Assembly: GCF_046557915.1 (NCBI RefSeq)
Contig: NZ_JBHEBG010000001.1
Location: 1,612,001-1,676,000 of the forward strand
Source of the DNA: JBHEBG01 sp046557915
GTDB taxonomy: Bacteria; Bacteroidota; Bacteroidia; Flavobacteriales; Flavobacteriaceae
Direction of reading: 5' to 3'
Length of the DNA: 64,000 bases
Shown: piece by piece, positions 47,301 to 56,142 of the stretch
Position numbering within the stretch: the first letter of the stretch is position 1
Layout of the letters: each line of letters starts with the position of its first letter
The notes under the pieces: generated by a model
What the model was told of the DNA's origin: nothing
Database searches by the model: none
What the model saw: the letters and a program-made list of their open reading frames with translations, nothing else
Made by a program: the position numbers and the translations under genes

Positions 47301-47537
47301 TCCTATATAAGAATTAACAATATTTCATTTGGATATACCTTGCCAAAAGAGGTTTTGGAGAAAATTAATTTTAAGACCATACGGCTCTTTATAAGTGGCG
47401 AAAACCTACATACGTTTCACAAACTTCCCAAAGGTTTTGACCCAGATGTAAATCCGGATGGAACCCGCGATGCAAATCCGAACGGCGTATATCCCATTAT
47501 GAAGAATATAGCCGTTGGGGCCCAACTATCCTTTTAA
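44328..47537 (+). CDS. SusC/RagA family TonB-linked outer-membrane protein
   Basis: TonB-dependent importer of 1069 residues: signal peptide (1-22, VHAQD), carboxypeptidase-regulatory-like domain (about 25-105, TVTGTVTDAQTGIPIPG), plug (about 112-230, DNVEMSLADIN, ILKDAAAASIYGARGAWG) and barrel ending IAVGAQLSF. It pairs with the SusD gene 17 bases downstream and imports the oligosaccharides released by the locus. It starts 54 bases after the GH109 gene. Confidence 0.93.
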   Translation: MRTLLIKGMFLATCILTMSVHAQDITVTGTVTDAQTGIPIPGVSVVEKNTTNGTAADFDGYYTITVPIGSALTFSSLGYLTRDVAMEGQTVINIALSEDAAQLDEVVVVGFGEQKKSSLSGAVTIVKMDEVLGDRPVTNVTSALQGVAAGLQVINSSGQPGGNNSSIELRGFGSINNATPPLILVDNVEMSLADINPNDIKNVTILKDAAAASIYGARGAWGVILITTKKPIREQKVSFDYRNTVSFSSPVELPEKPTVKEFVTLLDDVGISRYWSNQSVQTWLGYLEQYEANPGNFPGGIVLDPDGFNYSLAETDPIDQLLNNQGLITRHDFSFSGGSEKSSYRVATSYSDEDGIIVTDQDRFKKYNVNAYLDTDLTKNITSTTNIFYRKSDRSNPIGQFNQTVNEPAYLPTGFFTLEDGTSLPFDSPENLERLLPHTTVNTDVVRMFQKLVYEPINSLKLTGEFTYERGTTTTESSNIQLLTVNRAQFVPNNANPDLTNVGKNFSEFEQKAFNFYTNYGLSINEKHNFDVLVGFNSESSFSNGFNISRLNLLSTDVPAIDAAIGTTSGGDFFTETAVLGYFGRLQYNYKEKYFLEANIRHDGSSKFPRTDRYGTFTSFSGAWDLKKENFLDNVEWISLFKFRGSYGEIGNQDIPNSPYPYISQWSPRQTWLLNEAGERYTTIEPGLLVSSTLTWETAQKTNLALDAAFLKNRLSTTVEVYRNRTLDMLIPGAELPAVLGADAPVTNAADLETEGWEASLSWRDNINEFTYGFNINVSNNRSRITKYDNPAGLLSFSENNDGSLTNFYEGMTIGEIWGHETVGFYTVDDFVEGTLDANLVGANRQLKDGVVGFESGIIPYPGDIKYRDLDGDGIITFGDNTLGNPGDRKVIGNSRRRYLFGANGNVGYKGFDLSFALSGVGRRDRVLTGPKAFPYQGQFDDAFKHQLDYWTADNQDAFYPRLFGDNTNSSGDRGNYGHSRRVQTKYLRDASYIRINNISFGYTLPKEVLEKINFKTIRLFISGENLHTFHKLPKGFDPDVNPDGTRDANPNGVYPIMKNIAVGAQLSF

Positions 47538-47554
47538 TCAAAAAAAACAGAAAA

Positions 47555-49390
47555 ATGAAAAAAGAATATATTTTACGGATGTTTTTGTTGCTCCTGATTA
47601 CTATGGCAGGTTGCAGTGAGGATTTTTTAGAAAAACTACCGCAAGATTCCCTTGCGGAAACCAACACCTTTAGTACCAACAACGCTATACAGTCCTTTGC
47701 TTGGCAGTTTTATGAGATGTTCGAAGCTCATAACGAAACCACAAGGATCAATACCGATGGTGATCCAAGTACCCCAACGGTGGGCAGGCCGGGAGCCGGT
47801 TTTGGTCTGGATAGGGAAGCCGATGCAGATCTGATACAAAAAAACTCTAACGGTGCAGGAAGGGACTACATTTGGGGCAGGGTAATTGTTCCCAGTGCGG
47901 ATGCCGATTATAGTGTCCCTTTTAAGCAGATTAGGGCGGCAAATCTCTTGCTGAAGAATGTTCCCAATTCGGATTTGGACGAGGTGGATAAGAACCATTG
48001 GCTGAGCGTTGGCCTATTCTTTAAGTCTTTTAATTATTTCAATTTATTAAAAAAATATGGTGCCGTACCTTGGTTAGAGGAACTGGCAACGGAAGTGTCG
48101 GAAGAATTGTACGGTCCAAGAACGCCAAGGGATGTGGTAAGTGCCAATATTTTAAGGGATTTGCTGTGGGCCGAGGAACACATTAAATCCGATGTTGATC
48201 TAGAAGGAAAGGAAGTAGACAAAAGTGTAGTGAACGCCCTTATTTCGCAATTTGGGCTGTTTGAGGGCACTTGGAGAAAATACCATAGTTTGGGAGACCC
48301 AACGGTTTATCTGCAGGCGAGCATAACCGCATCGGAGAAACTAATGGCAGAATTCCCAGGGATACATCCAAGGTTCGACGAACTTCACAATAGTGAAACG
48401 CTAGACGGTACAGCAGGGATAATCCTGTACAAGGAATATAACGACCTTGAAAACTGGTCCAATATGTCTACCACCTTTAGGGCGTCCAATTCTACTTGGG
48501 ATATTACACGCAAAGGCATCGATAAATTTTTGTGCAAAGATGGTCAGACAATCTATAACAGCCCCCTCTTCCAAGGCGATCAGGATATGTTCGCAGAGTT
48601 TAGGGATAGGGATATTAGATTATTGTATATGACACCACCACCTTATTTCGTAACACGGCTTACCAATACAACCTGGGAACCTACGGGTGATCCTGCGCAC
48701 GAAGAATGGTTTCCTGTATATGAGGCCATAAGCGATCCGCTACACAAGAAATTGCCCGATTTAAACTGGAGGGGCAATGTAGTTTCTAGAGTACCCAACT
48801 TTGACCAAAACAGTGTTGCAGGATTCAACAGAACCTTTTCGGGCTACAGGGTGTGGAGGCATTACAATGAGCTTAATACCGGGACCTCCTCAAGAGATTT
48901 TGCCGATGCTCCCATTTACAGAATGGGCGAGGTATTATTAAACTATGCCGAAGCAAAGTTTGAACTCGGTCAGTTCGATCAGGGTGTCGCAGACCAGACC
49001 GTTAATCAGCTTCGTGCAAGAGGTGAAGTGGCGCCAATGGTGATTGGCGCCATAGGCCCGGATTTTGATCCTACCCGCGATAGCTCCGTTGATCCGATCC
49101 TGTTCGAAATTAGACGCGAAAGGGCTATAGAACTAATGGCCGAAGGATTTAGAAGGGAAGATCTAAGACGATGGAAAAAGATGAACTACGCGTCGGAAGT
49201 AAAATTAGGCCGATATATTACGGCAGCCAGCCAAAATAACGCCGTACCAATTCAAGATAATGCTCCCGAAGGATATGTTCAAACCGTACCTGGAACCCCA
49301 CCATCTTTTCCAGAGCATTATTATTTATTTCCGCTTCCATCCGATCAACTTGTGATAAATCCTCAGTTAGAACAGAACCCAGGCTGGTAG
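47555..49390 (+). CDS. SusD/RagB family glycan-binding outer-membrane lipoprotein
   Basis: Lipoprotein of 611 residues with lipobox Cys20 (LLITMAGCSED). It has the SusD order: N-terminal FLEKLPQDSLAETNTF, helical TPR-like core (about 95-330), and C-terminal RagB part with APIYRMGEVLLNYAEAKFELG (about 452-472) and FEIRRERAIELMAEGFRREDLRRWKK (about 515-540, in two parts). It forms the surface lid of the preceding SusC. The pair belongs to the HTCS-controlled locus. Confidence 0.93.
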   Translation: MKKEYILRMFLLLLITMAGCSEDFLEKLPQDSLAETNTFSTNNAIQSFAWQFYEMFEAHNETTRINTDGDPSTPTVGRPGAGFGLDREADADLIQKNSNGAGRDYIWGRVIVPSADADYSVPFKQIRAANLLLKNVPNSDLDEVDKNHWLSVGLFFKSFNYFNLLKKYGAVPWLEELATEVSEELYGPRTPRDVVSANILRDLLWAEEHIKSDVDLEGKEVDKSVVNALISQFGLFEGTWRKYHSLGDPTVYLQASITASEKLMAEFPGIHPRFDELHNSETLDGTAGIILYKEYNDLENWSNMSTTFRASNSTWDITRKGIDKFLCKDGQTIYNSPLFQGDQDMFAEFRDRDIRLLYMTPPPYFVTRLTNTTWEPTGDPAHEEWFPVYEAISDPLHKKLPDLNWRGNVVSRVPNFDQNSVAGFNRTFSGYRVWRHYNELNTGTSSRDFADAPIYRMGEVLLNYAEAKFELGQFDQGVADQTVNQLRARGEVAPMVIGAIGPDFDPTRDSSVDPILFEIRRERAIELMAEGFRREDLRRWKKMNYASEVKLGRYITAASQNNAVPIQDNAPEGYVQTVPGTPPSFPEHYYLFPLPSDQLVINPQLEQNPGW

Positions 49391-49416
49391 TATACATAAA
49401 TTAAATTTTAGAACTT

Positions 49417-50412
49417 ATGACAAACGCAATAAAGAATATAACTGGAACAGGATTATTTGGGTTGCTTACCATGATAACTTTTTTTTCTTGCTCCACCAAT
49501 GATGACGGTTATCTTAAAGAGCTAAGTATTGATACGGCACGTATACCCGAGGCAACCTTTACGGCTACGGGAACATCGGTTGAAGCCGGGTCCACGGTGA
49601 CCTTTACAGATACTTCCACGAACACTCCATCCTTATGGACTTGGAATATGCCAGGGGCCACACCCGATTATAGTAATGCTGCCAGCCCCACGGTTGTATA
49701 CGAAAGTGCGGGAGTATATGATGTAAAACTTACCACCCGTAACGAGTTTGGCGCGGATGAAATCTTGTTGGAAGGGTTTATTGAAGTTACGGCCCCACCC
49801 GTAATTGATATTGACACCGAACCCCAAGTGCGACTTAATTTTGACGATAACCTCGCTAACGACGGCCTGGTTAATATAGATGCCACCTCGGTTGGTGGAA
49901 CAGAATTTGGAATTAGACCAGGTGGGGGTGGAGCATACAATTTTACGGGATCCAATAATTTGGATATTCCCGGATATACCGGTATAAACGGAGCCGGTGA
50001 AAGATCGGTAGCCCTATGGGTAAAAACAACCCATGATTCCACTTCGGGGCTGGTACATTGGGGTAACACTGGGACTTTCAGCCGTTCTTCCTTCAAATAT
50101 CAGAACAGCGGCGTAGTTAGGTTCGAATATCAAGGAGGTGGTCATAATGGAGTTACACCTGTAAACGATGACGAATGGCACCACGTGGCCTATACGTACG
50201 ATGGGGATACCGTTAAGATATATGTTGATGGCGTGGAAGATTTTTCCATAGCTGGCATTACCGATATCAATACAGGTAATACGGGAGAGACCGATGTAAA
50301 TATTGGCTCACAACTTGGAGGCGCAACCTTCATAGGATTTATGGACGATGTTAGGATTTTTGATACCGTGTTGACGCCGGACGAGATTCAGATATTAAGC
50401 GAAATTAAATAG
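49417..50412 (+). CDS. Surface lipoprotein with PKD and LamG-like domains
   Basis: Lipoprotein of 331 residues (Cys25, ITFFSCSTND). A PKD domain (about 45-125, SVEAGSTVTFTDTSTNTPSLW and GVYDVKLTTRNEFG) is followed by a concanavalin/LamG-3-like jelly roll (about 140-328, RSVALWVKTTHDST, DEWHHVAYTYDGDTVKIYVDG, FIGFMDDVRIFDTVLTPDEI). There are no obvious catalytic residues. In the SusE-like position after SusD, it most likely binds glycan at the cell surface. Confidence 0.85.
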   Translation: MTNAIKNITGTGLFGLLTMITFFSCSTNDDGYLKELSIDTARIPEATFTATGTSVEAGSTVTFTDTSTNTPSLWTWNMPGATPDYSNAASPTVVYESAGVYDVKLTTRNEFGADEILLEGFIEVTAPPVIDIDTEPQVRLNFDDNLANDGLVNIDATSVGGTEFGIRPGGGGAYNFTGSNNLDIPGYTGINGAGERSVALWVKTTHDSTSGLVHWGNTGTFSRSSFKYQNSGVVRFEYQGGGHNGVTPVNDDEWHHVAYTYDGDTVKIYVDGVEDFSIAGITDINTGNTGETDVNIGSQLGGATFIGFMDDVRIFDTVLTPDEIQILSEIK

Positions 50413-50446
50413 GTAGTTAATAGTTTTTTTGAGTTAGTTTGAGGAA

Positions 50447-50524
50447 GATGTTTGCTGTAATTTAGTTCCCTACCAAATTGCGGTGAATGTCTTCTTTTTT
50501 AATGCAGCTTACAGCCATAACATC
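50447..50524 (+). repeat. Inverted repeat between the LamG lipoprotein and sulfatase genes
   Basis: GATGTTTGCTGTAA (50447-50460) and TTACAGCCATAACATC (50509-50524) are complementary apart from a two-base bulge, with 48 bases between. The structure could attenuate or protect mRNA within the operon, or be part of a promoter region for the downstream sulfatase, which lies in a 154-base gap that is larger than others in the locus. Confidence 0.5.
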
Positions 50525-50566
50525 GTTTACGGTTAAGCCTGAATAAAAAATTACGTTAGATCAGAT

Positions 50567-51991
50567 ATGCGTTACACAAGCCTTTTTCCATATGCTATTG
50601 TACTTTGTTTGTTGGTCCTATCCTGTAAGGAACACGAAAGAAAGAATGTGCTACAGCATACCAAACCGAACGTTCTTATCATAAATATTGATGATATGGG
50701 TTGGAGAGATACTTCGTTTACGGGTAGTCCTTTTTATGAAACTCCCAATATTGATGCGCTTTCTAAAAAAGGAATGATATTTACCAATGGATATGCCGCC
50801 GCTGCCAATTGTGCACCAAGTAGGGCCAGCCTTATGACTGGCCAATGGACACAGCGTCATGGGATTTTAACAGTAGGCAATTCGGAAAGAGGAGAATCCG
50901 TAGATAGAAAATTAATCCCTATTGTCAATAAGACGACACTTTCAAATAGCTTTTTACTGCTCCCCGAGGTTTTCAAAGACAATGGATATACCACCTGCCA
51001 TGCCGGAAAATGGCATATTTCTGACGACCCAAGGGACAAGGGGTTTGACATAAATATTGGGGGCAGCCACGCCGGGCACCCCAATAGTTATTATCCTCCA
51101 TATAAAAATGTGGACGTTAAAGCGGTAGAGGGTAAACGACTTACCGATGTAATTATGGATAGCACCATCAGTTTCGTTAAGAATGTCCAAGACCCCTTCT
51201 TTATCAATTACGCGCCTTATGCCGTGCATACGCCCATACAACCTGTACCCACCCTTGTTGAAAAATACCGAAAAAAACCTGTTTCTCCCGGTCAAGGCAA
51301 TGTAGATTATGCCACCATGATAGAGAATCTGGACCAAAATATAGGCAGATTGTTAAAAGTGCTGAAAAAATCGGGTAAACTTAAGAATACCCTTATAGTC
51401 TTTACTTCAGATAACGGAGGGCTTTTTGCCATAAGTAATCAACATCCTTTGCGAGCAGGAAAAGGAAGTTATTATGAAGGGGGAATACGGGTTCCGTTCT
51501 TCTTTGTCTGGGAAGGAAAGATCAAAGGAAACCAAAAGAAAGATATACCAATTTCCAATTTGGATATTTATCCAACACTTCTAGAAATTACCGGAATTAC
51601 AAAACCTGAAGCCTACACCTTGGACGGACATAGTTTGGCCAACATGTTACTTAAAAATAAAGAGTTAAAAGAACATCCTTTATTTTGGCATTTCCCGGTC
51701 TATTTACAGGCAGTTGTAGCAAAAAATGAAAATCGGGACAGTAAATTCAGAACAAGGCCAGGTTCGGCAGTGCGTTACGGAAAATGGAAACTACACCACT
51801 ATTTTGAGGACGATGGCATAGAACTCTATGATTTGGAGAATGATATTGGCGAACGTAATAATTTGGCCAAGACCCAGCCAGAAAAAGTCAATTACCTATT
51901 GGAAATGTTGAACGAATGGCGCAAGAAAACCAATGCTCCCATACCGTATGAATCCAATGCGGAATATCGGGAACAATTGATACATCGTTGA
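50567..51991 (+). CDS. Lipoprotein sulfatase (S1 family)
   Basis: Sulfatase of 474 residues with lipobox Cys20 (LCLLVLSCKEH). The formylglycine-modified motif is CAPSR with Cys82, followed by LMTG as expected. The metal-binding INIDDMGW at the start and the later VFTSDNGG (about 280) are also present. It removes sulfate esters from sugars at the cell surface or in the periplasm and needs the formylglycine-generating maturation enzyme, which is not in this window. One of two sulfatases in the locus. Confidence 0.93.
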   Translation: MRYTSLFPYAIVLCLLVLSCKEHERKNVLQHTKPNVLIINIDDMGWRDTSFTGSPFYETPNIDALSKKGMIFTNGYAAAANCAPSRASLMTGQWTQRHGILTVGNSERGESVDRKLIPIVNKTTLSNSFLLLPEVFKDNGYTTCHAGKWHISDDPRDKGFDINIGGSHAGHPNSYYPPYKNVDVKAVEGKRLTDVIMDSTISFVKNVQDPFFINYAPYAVHTPIQPVPTLVEKYRKKPVSPGQGNVDYATMIENLDQNIGRLLKVLKKSGKLKNTLIVFTSDNGGLFAISNQHPLRAGKGSYYEGGIRVPFFFVWEGKIKGNQKKDIPISNLDIYPTLLEITGITKPEAYTLDGHSLANMLLKNKELKEHPLFWHFPVYLQAVVAKNENRDSKFRTRPGSAVRYGKWKLHHYFEDDGIELYDLENDIGERNNLAKTQPEKVNYLLEMLNEWRKKTNAPIPYESNAEYREQLIHR

Positions 51992-52007
51992 TTTATACAA
52001 GGAAAAT

Positions 52008-53663
52008 ATGCTTGGAAAAATAATTTTCACATTCATAGCGGCAACCTTATTGTGGTCCTGTTCAAAGGATGCAGCGGTGAAAGACCCAATGATAGAGGTT
52101 ACGGACCCCGTTGGTCCCGTAGATCCAGTTAATCCGGAAATGGATGTCTGGGCGGTGAATAGAACAGATCAGTTTGCATTGAATATTGTTTTTTTTAAAC
52201 CGAAGGATTTTACGGCAGATGCGACACTTATCCATAATGTAAGTGAGGTAATGCTATACATCCAGAATTGGTATGAGCTGCAAATGGACTTACAAGGTTT
52301 TGGAAAAAAAACGTTTGGGCTTGTAACGAATCAAAATGGCAAAGTAAGAGTGCATTTGGTTGAAGGTAAATTACCTGGCAGTTCGTATTCTGGTCATAAT
52401 GCCATTGTTGGGGAAATAGATGCGTATTTTGCCGCCAATCCGGGGTTTAAGGCCGGAAAACATACTTTTGTGCTAGGACATCGGAATAGTGGTGTGCCTT
52501 TCTATGGAATTAAACATATGGCCTTCGCAAATTCTGAAGATTTTGAACTGAAGTCTACCGGAAAATCATTAGCAGGATTCCAATTAAAGGTTTGCCCACT
52601 GTTGGGTGGTATTATGCACGAACTTGGGCATGGCCTAAACCTTCCCCATTGTGCCCACAAAGGATCGGATGTGCCCAAAGTCTCGTTAATGTCTTTCGGT
52701 AATCATACCTATCAGGACATTTCTACCATAGAGAGGGTGTTTTTAACAGCTTCCAGTACAGCAATATTGGATGTTTGCGAGCCTTTCAATAAGAAAAGTA
52801 ACATGGAATATTATACCCAGGATGGTGATGCTCGATTATTACAGTATTCAGTGACCAAGGATGAAACAAAAAACGCATTGGTGGCACAAGGAGAAATCGA
52901 TTCCGATGTTGACATTACCAATATCTATATAGGTCATGATGGTTTTCCTGCGGGTGGAGGGGACAATTATGACGATATCACCTTTAAGATGTCCATAGAA
53001 CCTAATCTCACCAATGAAAGCTACAAGTTTTACGGGGAAATGCCCTATAGCGATCTCTTTAATGATTATAAGGACGAAAATAAAAGCGATATACAATTAA
53101 CAATAAACGCCATTGATGAAAACGGCAATAGAACAAAAGTTGGGGGCTATGTGTATACCATGGATTTAGCTATTCAAAAACCAAATGATGACGTTAACAA
53201 AATCTACGTCCCGTTTACGTTTACAGAGAGATCCAACTGGACGGTTTCGGCAAATACAACAAGTCCAAACGCAATGAGGGAAGCAGCTACGGTCATCGAC
53301 GGCGATTTATCTACCTATTGGCATTCTTCTTATCCTTACAATATTTCGGGAAGCGGCCCACATCAGATAGATATCGATATGAAGGAATCCAGAACATTTC
53401 GCGGGATTTATCTATATTCAGATCGTGAAGGAACAAATTATAGGCCAAAACACATTACCGTTCAAACAAGTCTTGATGGATTGGTGTATACCCATGTTAA
53501 GGATATTTACATAGCCAGCGTCTCTGATGCAGTTGAGGTAAAAATTATTTTTGACACCGATATTACGAGCCAATACATTAGGGTGCAGGTAGATGAGGTG
53601 TTCATCTCGCTGGGAGCGGAGGAAAATTTGATATTCAATGAGATTGATATCATACAAGAATAG
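52008..53663 (+). CDS. Lipoprotein zinc metalloprotease (metzincin-like) with F5/8 type C domain
   Basis: Lipoprotein of 551 residues (Cys18, LLWSCSKDA). The middle contains HELGHGLNLPH (204-214), the extended HExxHxxxxxH zinc motif of metzincin proteases, with a Met-turn candidate SLMSF shortly after. The C-terminal part (about 405-545) is an F5/8 type C (discoidin, CBM32-like) domain: NAMREAATVIDGDLSTYWHS and IDIDMKESRTFRGIYLYS. Such a pairing suggests a protease that acts on glycosylated protein and is held there by the carbohydrate-binding domain. It lies between two sulfatases, 16 and 26 bases away, so it is in the same operon. Specificity is inference. Confidence 0.82.
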   Translation: MLGKIIFTFIAATLLWSCSKDAAVKDPMIEVTDPVGPVDPVNPEMDVWAVNRTDQFALNIVFFKPKDFTADATLIHNVSEVMLYIQNWYELQMDLQGFGKKTFGLVTNQNGKVRVHLVEGKLPGSSYSGHNAIVGEIDAYFAANPGFKAGKHTFVLGHRNSGVPFYGIKHMAFANSEDFELKSTGKSLAGFQLKVCPLLGGIMHELGHGLNLPHCAHKGSDVPKVSLMSFGNHTYQDISTIERVFLTASSTAILDVCEPFNKKSNMEYYTQDGDARLLQYSVTKDETKNALVAQGEIDSDVDITNIYIGHDGFPAGGGDNYDDITFKMSIEPNLTNESYKFYGEMPYSDLFNDYKDENKSDIQLTINAIDENGNRTKVGGYVYTMDLAIQKPNDDVNKIYVPFTFTERSNWTVSANTTSPNAMREAATVIDGDLSTYWHSSYPYNISGSGPHQIDIDMKESRTFRGIYLYSDREGTNYRPKHITVQTSLDGLVYTHVKDIYIASVSDAVEVKIIFDTDITSQYIRVQVDEVFISLGAEENLIFNEIDIIQE

Positions 53664-53689
53664 CAAAAAACATCTAAAAACATCCAATT

Positions 53690-55276
53690 ATGAATTCTAT
53701 TAAATTGTTCAAGTATTCTTTTTTCAGTATGGTAATCCTGGTATTTTTTTCCTGCAAGCAGGGAGCCGATAAAAAAATTGAAGAAAAAGAAGCCAAAAAA
53801 CCCAACATCATTTATATTTTGGCCGATGATCTTGGATATGGGGAATTGGGCGCTTATGGTCAGGAAAAAATAGAGACTCCCAATATAGATGCCTTGGCGA
53901 AAAACGGTATGCTTTTTACGCAACACTATACCGGTGCCCCGGTTTGCGCTCCGGCAAGATATATGTTATTGACAGGTAAGCATGCTGGGCATGCGTATAT
54001 TCGTGGCAACGACGAATGGGCAGAACGCGGTGAGGTGTGGAACTATAGGGCAACAATATTGGATTCTACTCTGGAAGGACAGCGACCCATACCCAGCAAT
54101 ACCGTATTGTTTCCAAAAAGACTTAAAGAAAAAGGTTACAAGACGGGCATGGTAGGTAAATGGGGATTGGGTGCGCCGCATACCGACGCCATTCCTACAA
54201 AAATGGGTTTCGATTTCTTCTTTGGATACAATTGTCAGAGACAAGCGCATACATATTATCCGGTACATCTCTATAAAAACGAACATAGGGTGCATTTACA
54301 AAACGACACCATAGCACCATCCATAAAGATGCCGAAAGGTGCAGATCCCACAGACTCCAAAAATTATACGGATTATACGCTTAACGACTATACCCCGGAT
54401 TTGATGTTCAATGAGATGACAGGCTTTATTTCCGAAAATAAGGACAACCCATTTTTTTTCTATTGGGCAACACCTATACCGCATAACCCTATCCAGGCAC
54501 CACAAAGATGGGTAGACCACTATATCCAAAAATTTGGGAAGGAAGAACCTTACCTTGGTGATATAGGGTATTATCCACATATGAACCCAAGGGCCGGCTA
54601 TGCGGCTATGATCTCTTATTTGGATGAGAATGTAGGTAAATTGGTAAAATTGTTAAAGGACGAAGGCATTTATGAAAATACACTCATTATGTTTACCTCG
54701 GACAATGGGGTAACCTATTCAGGAGGTACCGATGGTAAGTTTTTTAACAGTTCAGGACCTTTTGGGGAAGCATACGGTAGAGCCAAAGGTTTTGTCTATG
54801 AAGGAGGAATCCGTGTGCCTATGATAGCAAGCTGGCCAGGTAAAATAGAGGCAGGGTCTTCAACAGACCTGGTTTCTGCCCACTATGATGTGATGGCTAC
54901 CATTTACGATTTAACAGCACAGGAAATACCGGATGATACGGATGGTATAAGCTTTCTTCCAACGCTTTTGGGAGATGAAAACAATCAAAAAGCACACGAA
55001 TTCCTATTTTGGGAATATCCAGAATATGGTGGGCAAATGGCCATCAGAATGGATAATTGGAAGGTGGTGCGGCAGAACCTGAAAAATAAAAAAGAACCTA
55101 CCCTGGAATTATATGATCTGAGCAAAGATCCGGAAGAATCCAACAATGTAGCCGAAGAACATCCAGAACTTATCCGCAAAGCCGCTGCTATTTTTGCGAA
55201 AGAACACCAGAATGCGGAGATAGAACGATTTAGGATCCCTTTGATCGAGAATGGGCTATTGACCGAAAGTAAGTAA
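53690..55276 (+). CDS. Lipoprotein sulfatase (S1 family), CAPAR type
   Basis: Sulfatase of 528 residues with lipobox Cys22 (LVFFSCKQG). The active-site motif is CAPAR (86-90), the Ala-containing variant of CxPSR that is still recognised for formylglycine formation, followed by MLLTG. The metal ligands ILADDLGYGELG (about 43-54) and MFTSDNGVTYSGG are present, as is the C-terminal part with ELYDLSKDPEESNNVA. It is the last gene of the locus and differs from the first sulfatase enough to suggest another sulfate position. Confidence 0.93.
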   Translation: MNSIKLFKYSFFSMVILVFFSCKQGADKKIEEKEAKKPNIIYILADDLGYGELGAYGQEKIETPNIDALAKNGMLFTQHYTGAPVCAPARYMLLTGKHAGHAYIRGNDEWAERGEVWNYRATILDSTLEGQRPIPSNTVLFPKRLKEKGYKTGMVGKWGLGAPHTDAIPTKMGFDFFFGYNCQRQAHTYYPVHLYKNEHRVHLQNDTIAPSIKMPKGADPTDSKNYTDYTLNDYTPDLMFNEMTGFISENKDNPFFFYWATPIPHNPIQAPQRWVDHYIQKFGKEEPYLGDIGYYPHMNPRAGYAAMISYLDENVGKLVKLLKDEGIYENTLIMFTSDNGVTYSGGTDGKFFNSSGPFGEAYGRAKGFVYEGGIRVPMIASWPGKIEAGSSTDLVSAHYDVMATIYDLTAQEIPDDTDGISFLPTLLGDENNQKAHEFLFWEYPEYGGQMAIRMDNWKVVRQNLKNKKEPTLELYDLSKDPEESNNVAEEHPELIRKAAAIFAKEHQNAEIERFRIPLIENGLLTESK

Positions 55277-55487
55277 GGTTCTAACTACGGAAATTTCTAT
55301 CAAACCAAAGTTTCATTTAGATAACATGTTGTTGTAACTGAATAACAAGGAATTATCCATGCTTTTGCCAATACAATACTATCAGTTCTTTGTGGGCATT
55401 TCGTTTTTCTTTTTTGGTTTTACAATTCCGTTTTGGTAAGTACAGCTGTTGGTATAATATTTGATATCGTGGTTGTAAACCAAACAA

Positions 55488-56033
55488 ATGAAACAATTAT
55501 TTACAATACTCATTTTTTTTATTTTTTCTTCTTGCATTCCTGTGAGGGTAGCTCCGAGTATTAAGGAAGACAAAGTAATGGTAGGTAAAAAATTTAGGAG
55601 AAGCCTCCCAAAAGATTATGTTTTCATTTTTGAAGATCCAAAGGATGCCAATGAATTTTATGACTTTATAAATATTAAGTATGATTTAGCGCATCAAAAT
55701 GTTGAAAGGAACGTTCCGGTGGTTATTAATGATAAAAACTACTTTTTATCGTTTTATGAAATTGAGATTCCAACAAAAACCGTAAATCTGGTTCCGCTAA
55801 TGATCGATGCGGTGATAGCATCCGAAGACGGGCCTCCCTTATTTGAAGATCAACATTCCTGGCGTATAGGTAATTGGTATTTAGGTCTTACCGTCGCAGA
55901 TTCAAATATCAATGATTGTCTTGAGCCAAATTACAAATCTAGGAAAGAAGTATTAAATTATCTCCGAGATCTAAGACAGGAATATTTGGACACCCATAAT
56001 TATTTTGAAGCACTACTGAAAGGAAAACCATAA
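55488..56033 (+). CDS. Hypothetical lipoprotein
   Basis: Unrecognised protein of 181 residues with a strong lipoprotein signal (FFIFSSC, Cys16). The mature part is mixed alpha/beta with no familiar motif; a C-terminal helix KEVLNYLRDLRQEYLDTHNYFEAL is predicted. It is 211 bases after the sulfatase and probably not part of that operon. No function is suggested. Confidence 0.7.
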   Translation: MKQLFTILIFFIFSSCIPVRVAPSIKEDKVMVGKKFRRSLPKDYVFIFEDPKDANEFYDFINIKYDLAHQNVERNVPVVINDKNYFLSFYEIEIPTKTVNLVPLMIDAVIASEDGPPLFEDQHSWRIGNWYLGLTVADSNINDCLEPNYKSRKEVLNYLRDLRQEYLDTHNYFEALLKGKP

Positions 56034-56142
56034 ATGGTGGTACTAAAAATTGTAAATTTTGCGGACTTTATAAAATATGCTAAACTTTTAGTTAAGCCTT
56101 AAAACCCTTATCATTTTTTCATTTTGTTATCTCTAGTTTTTT

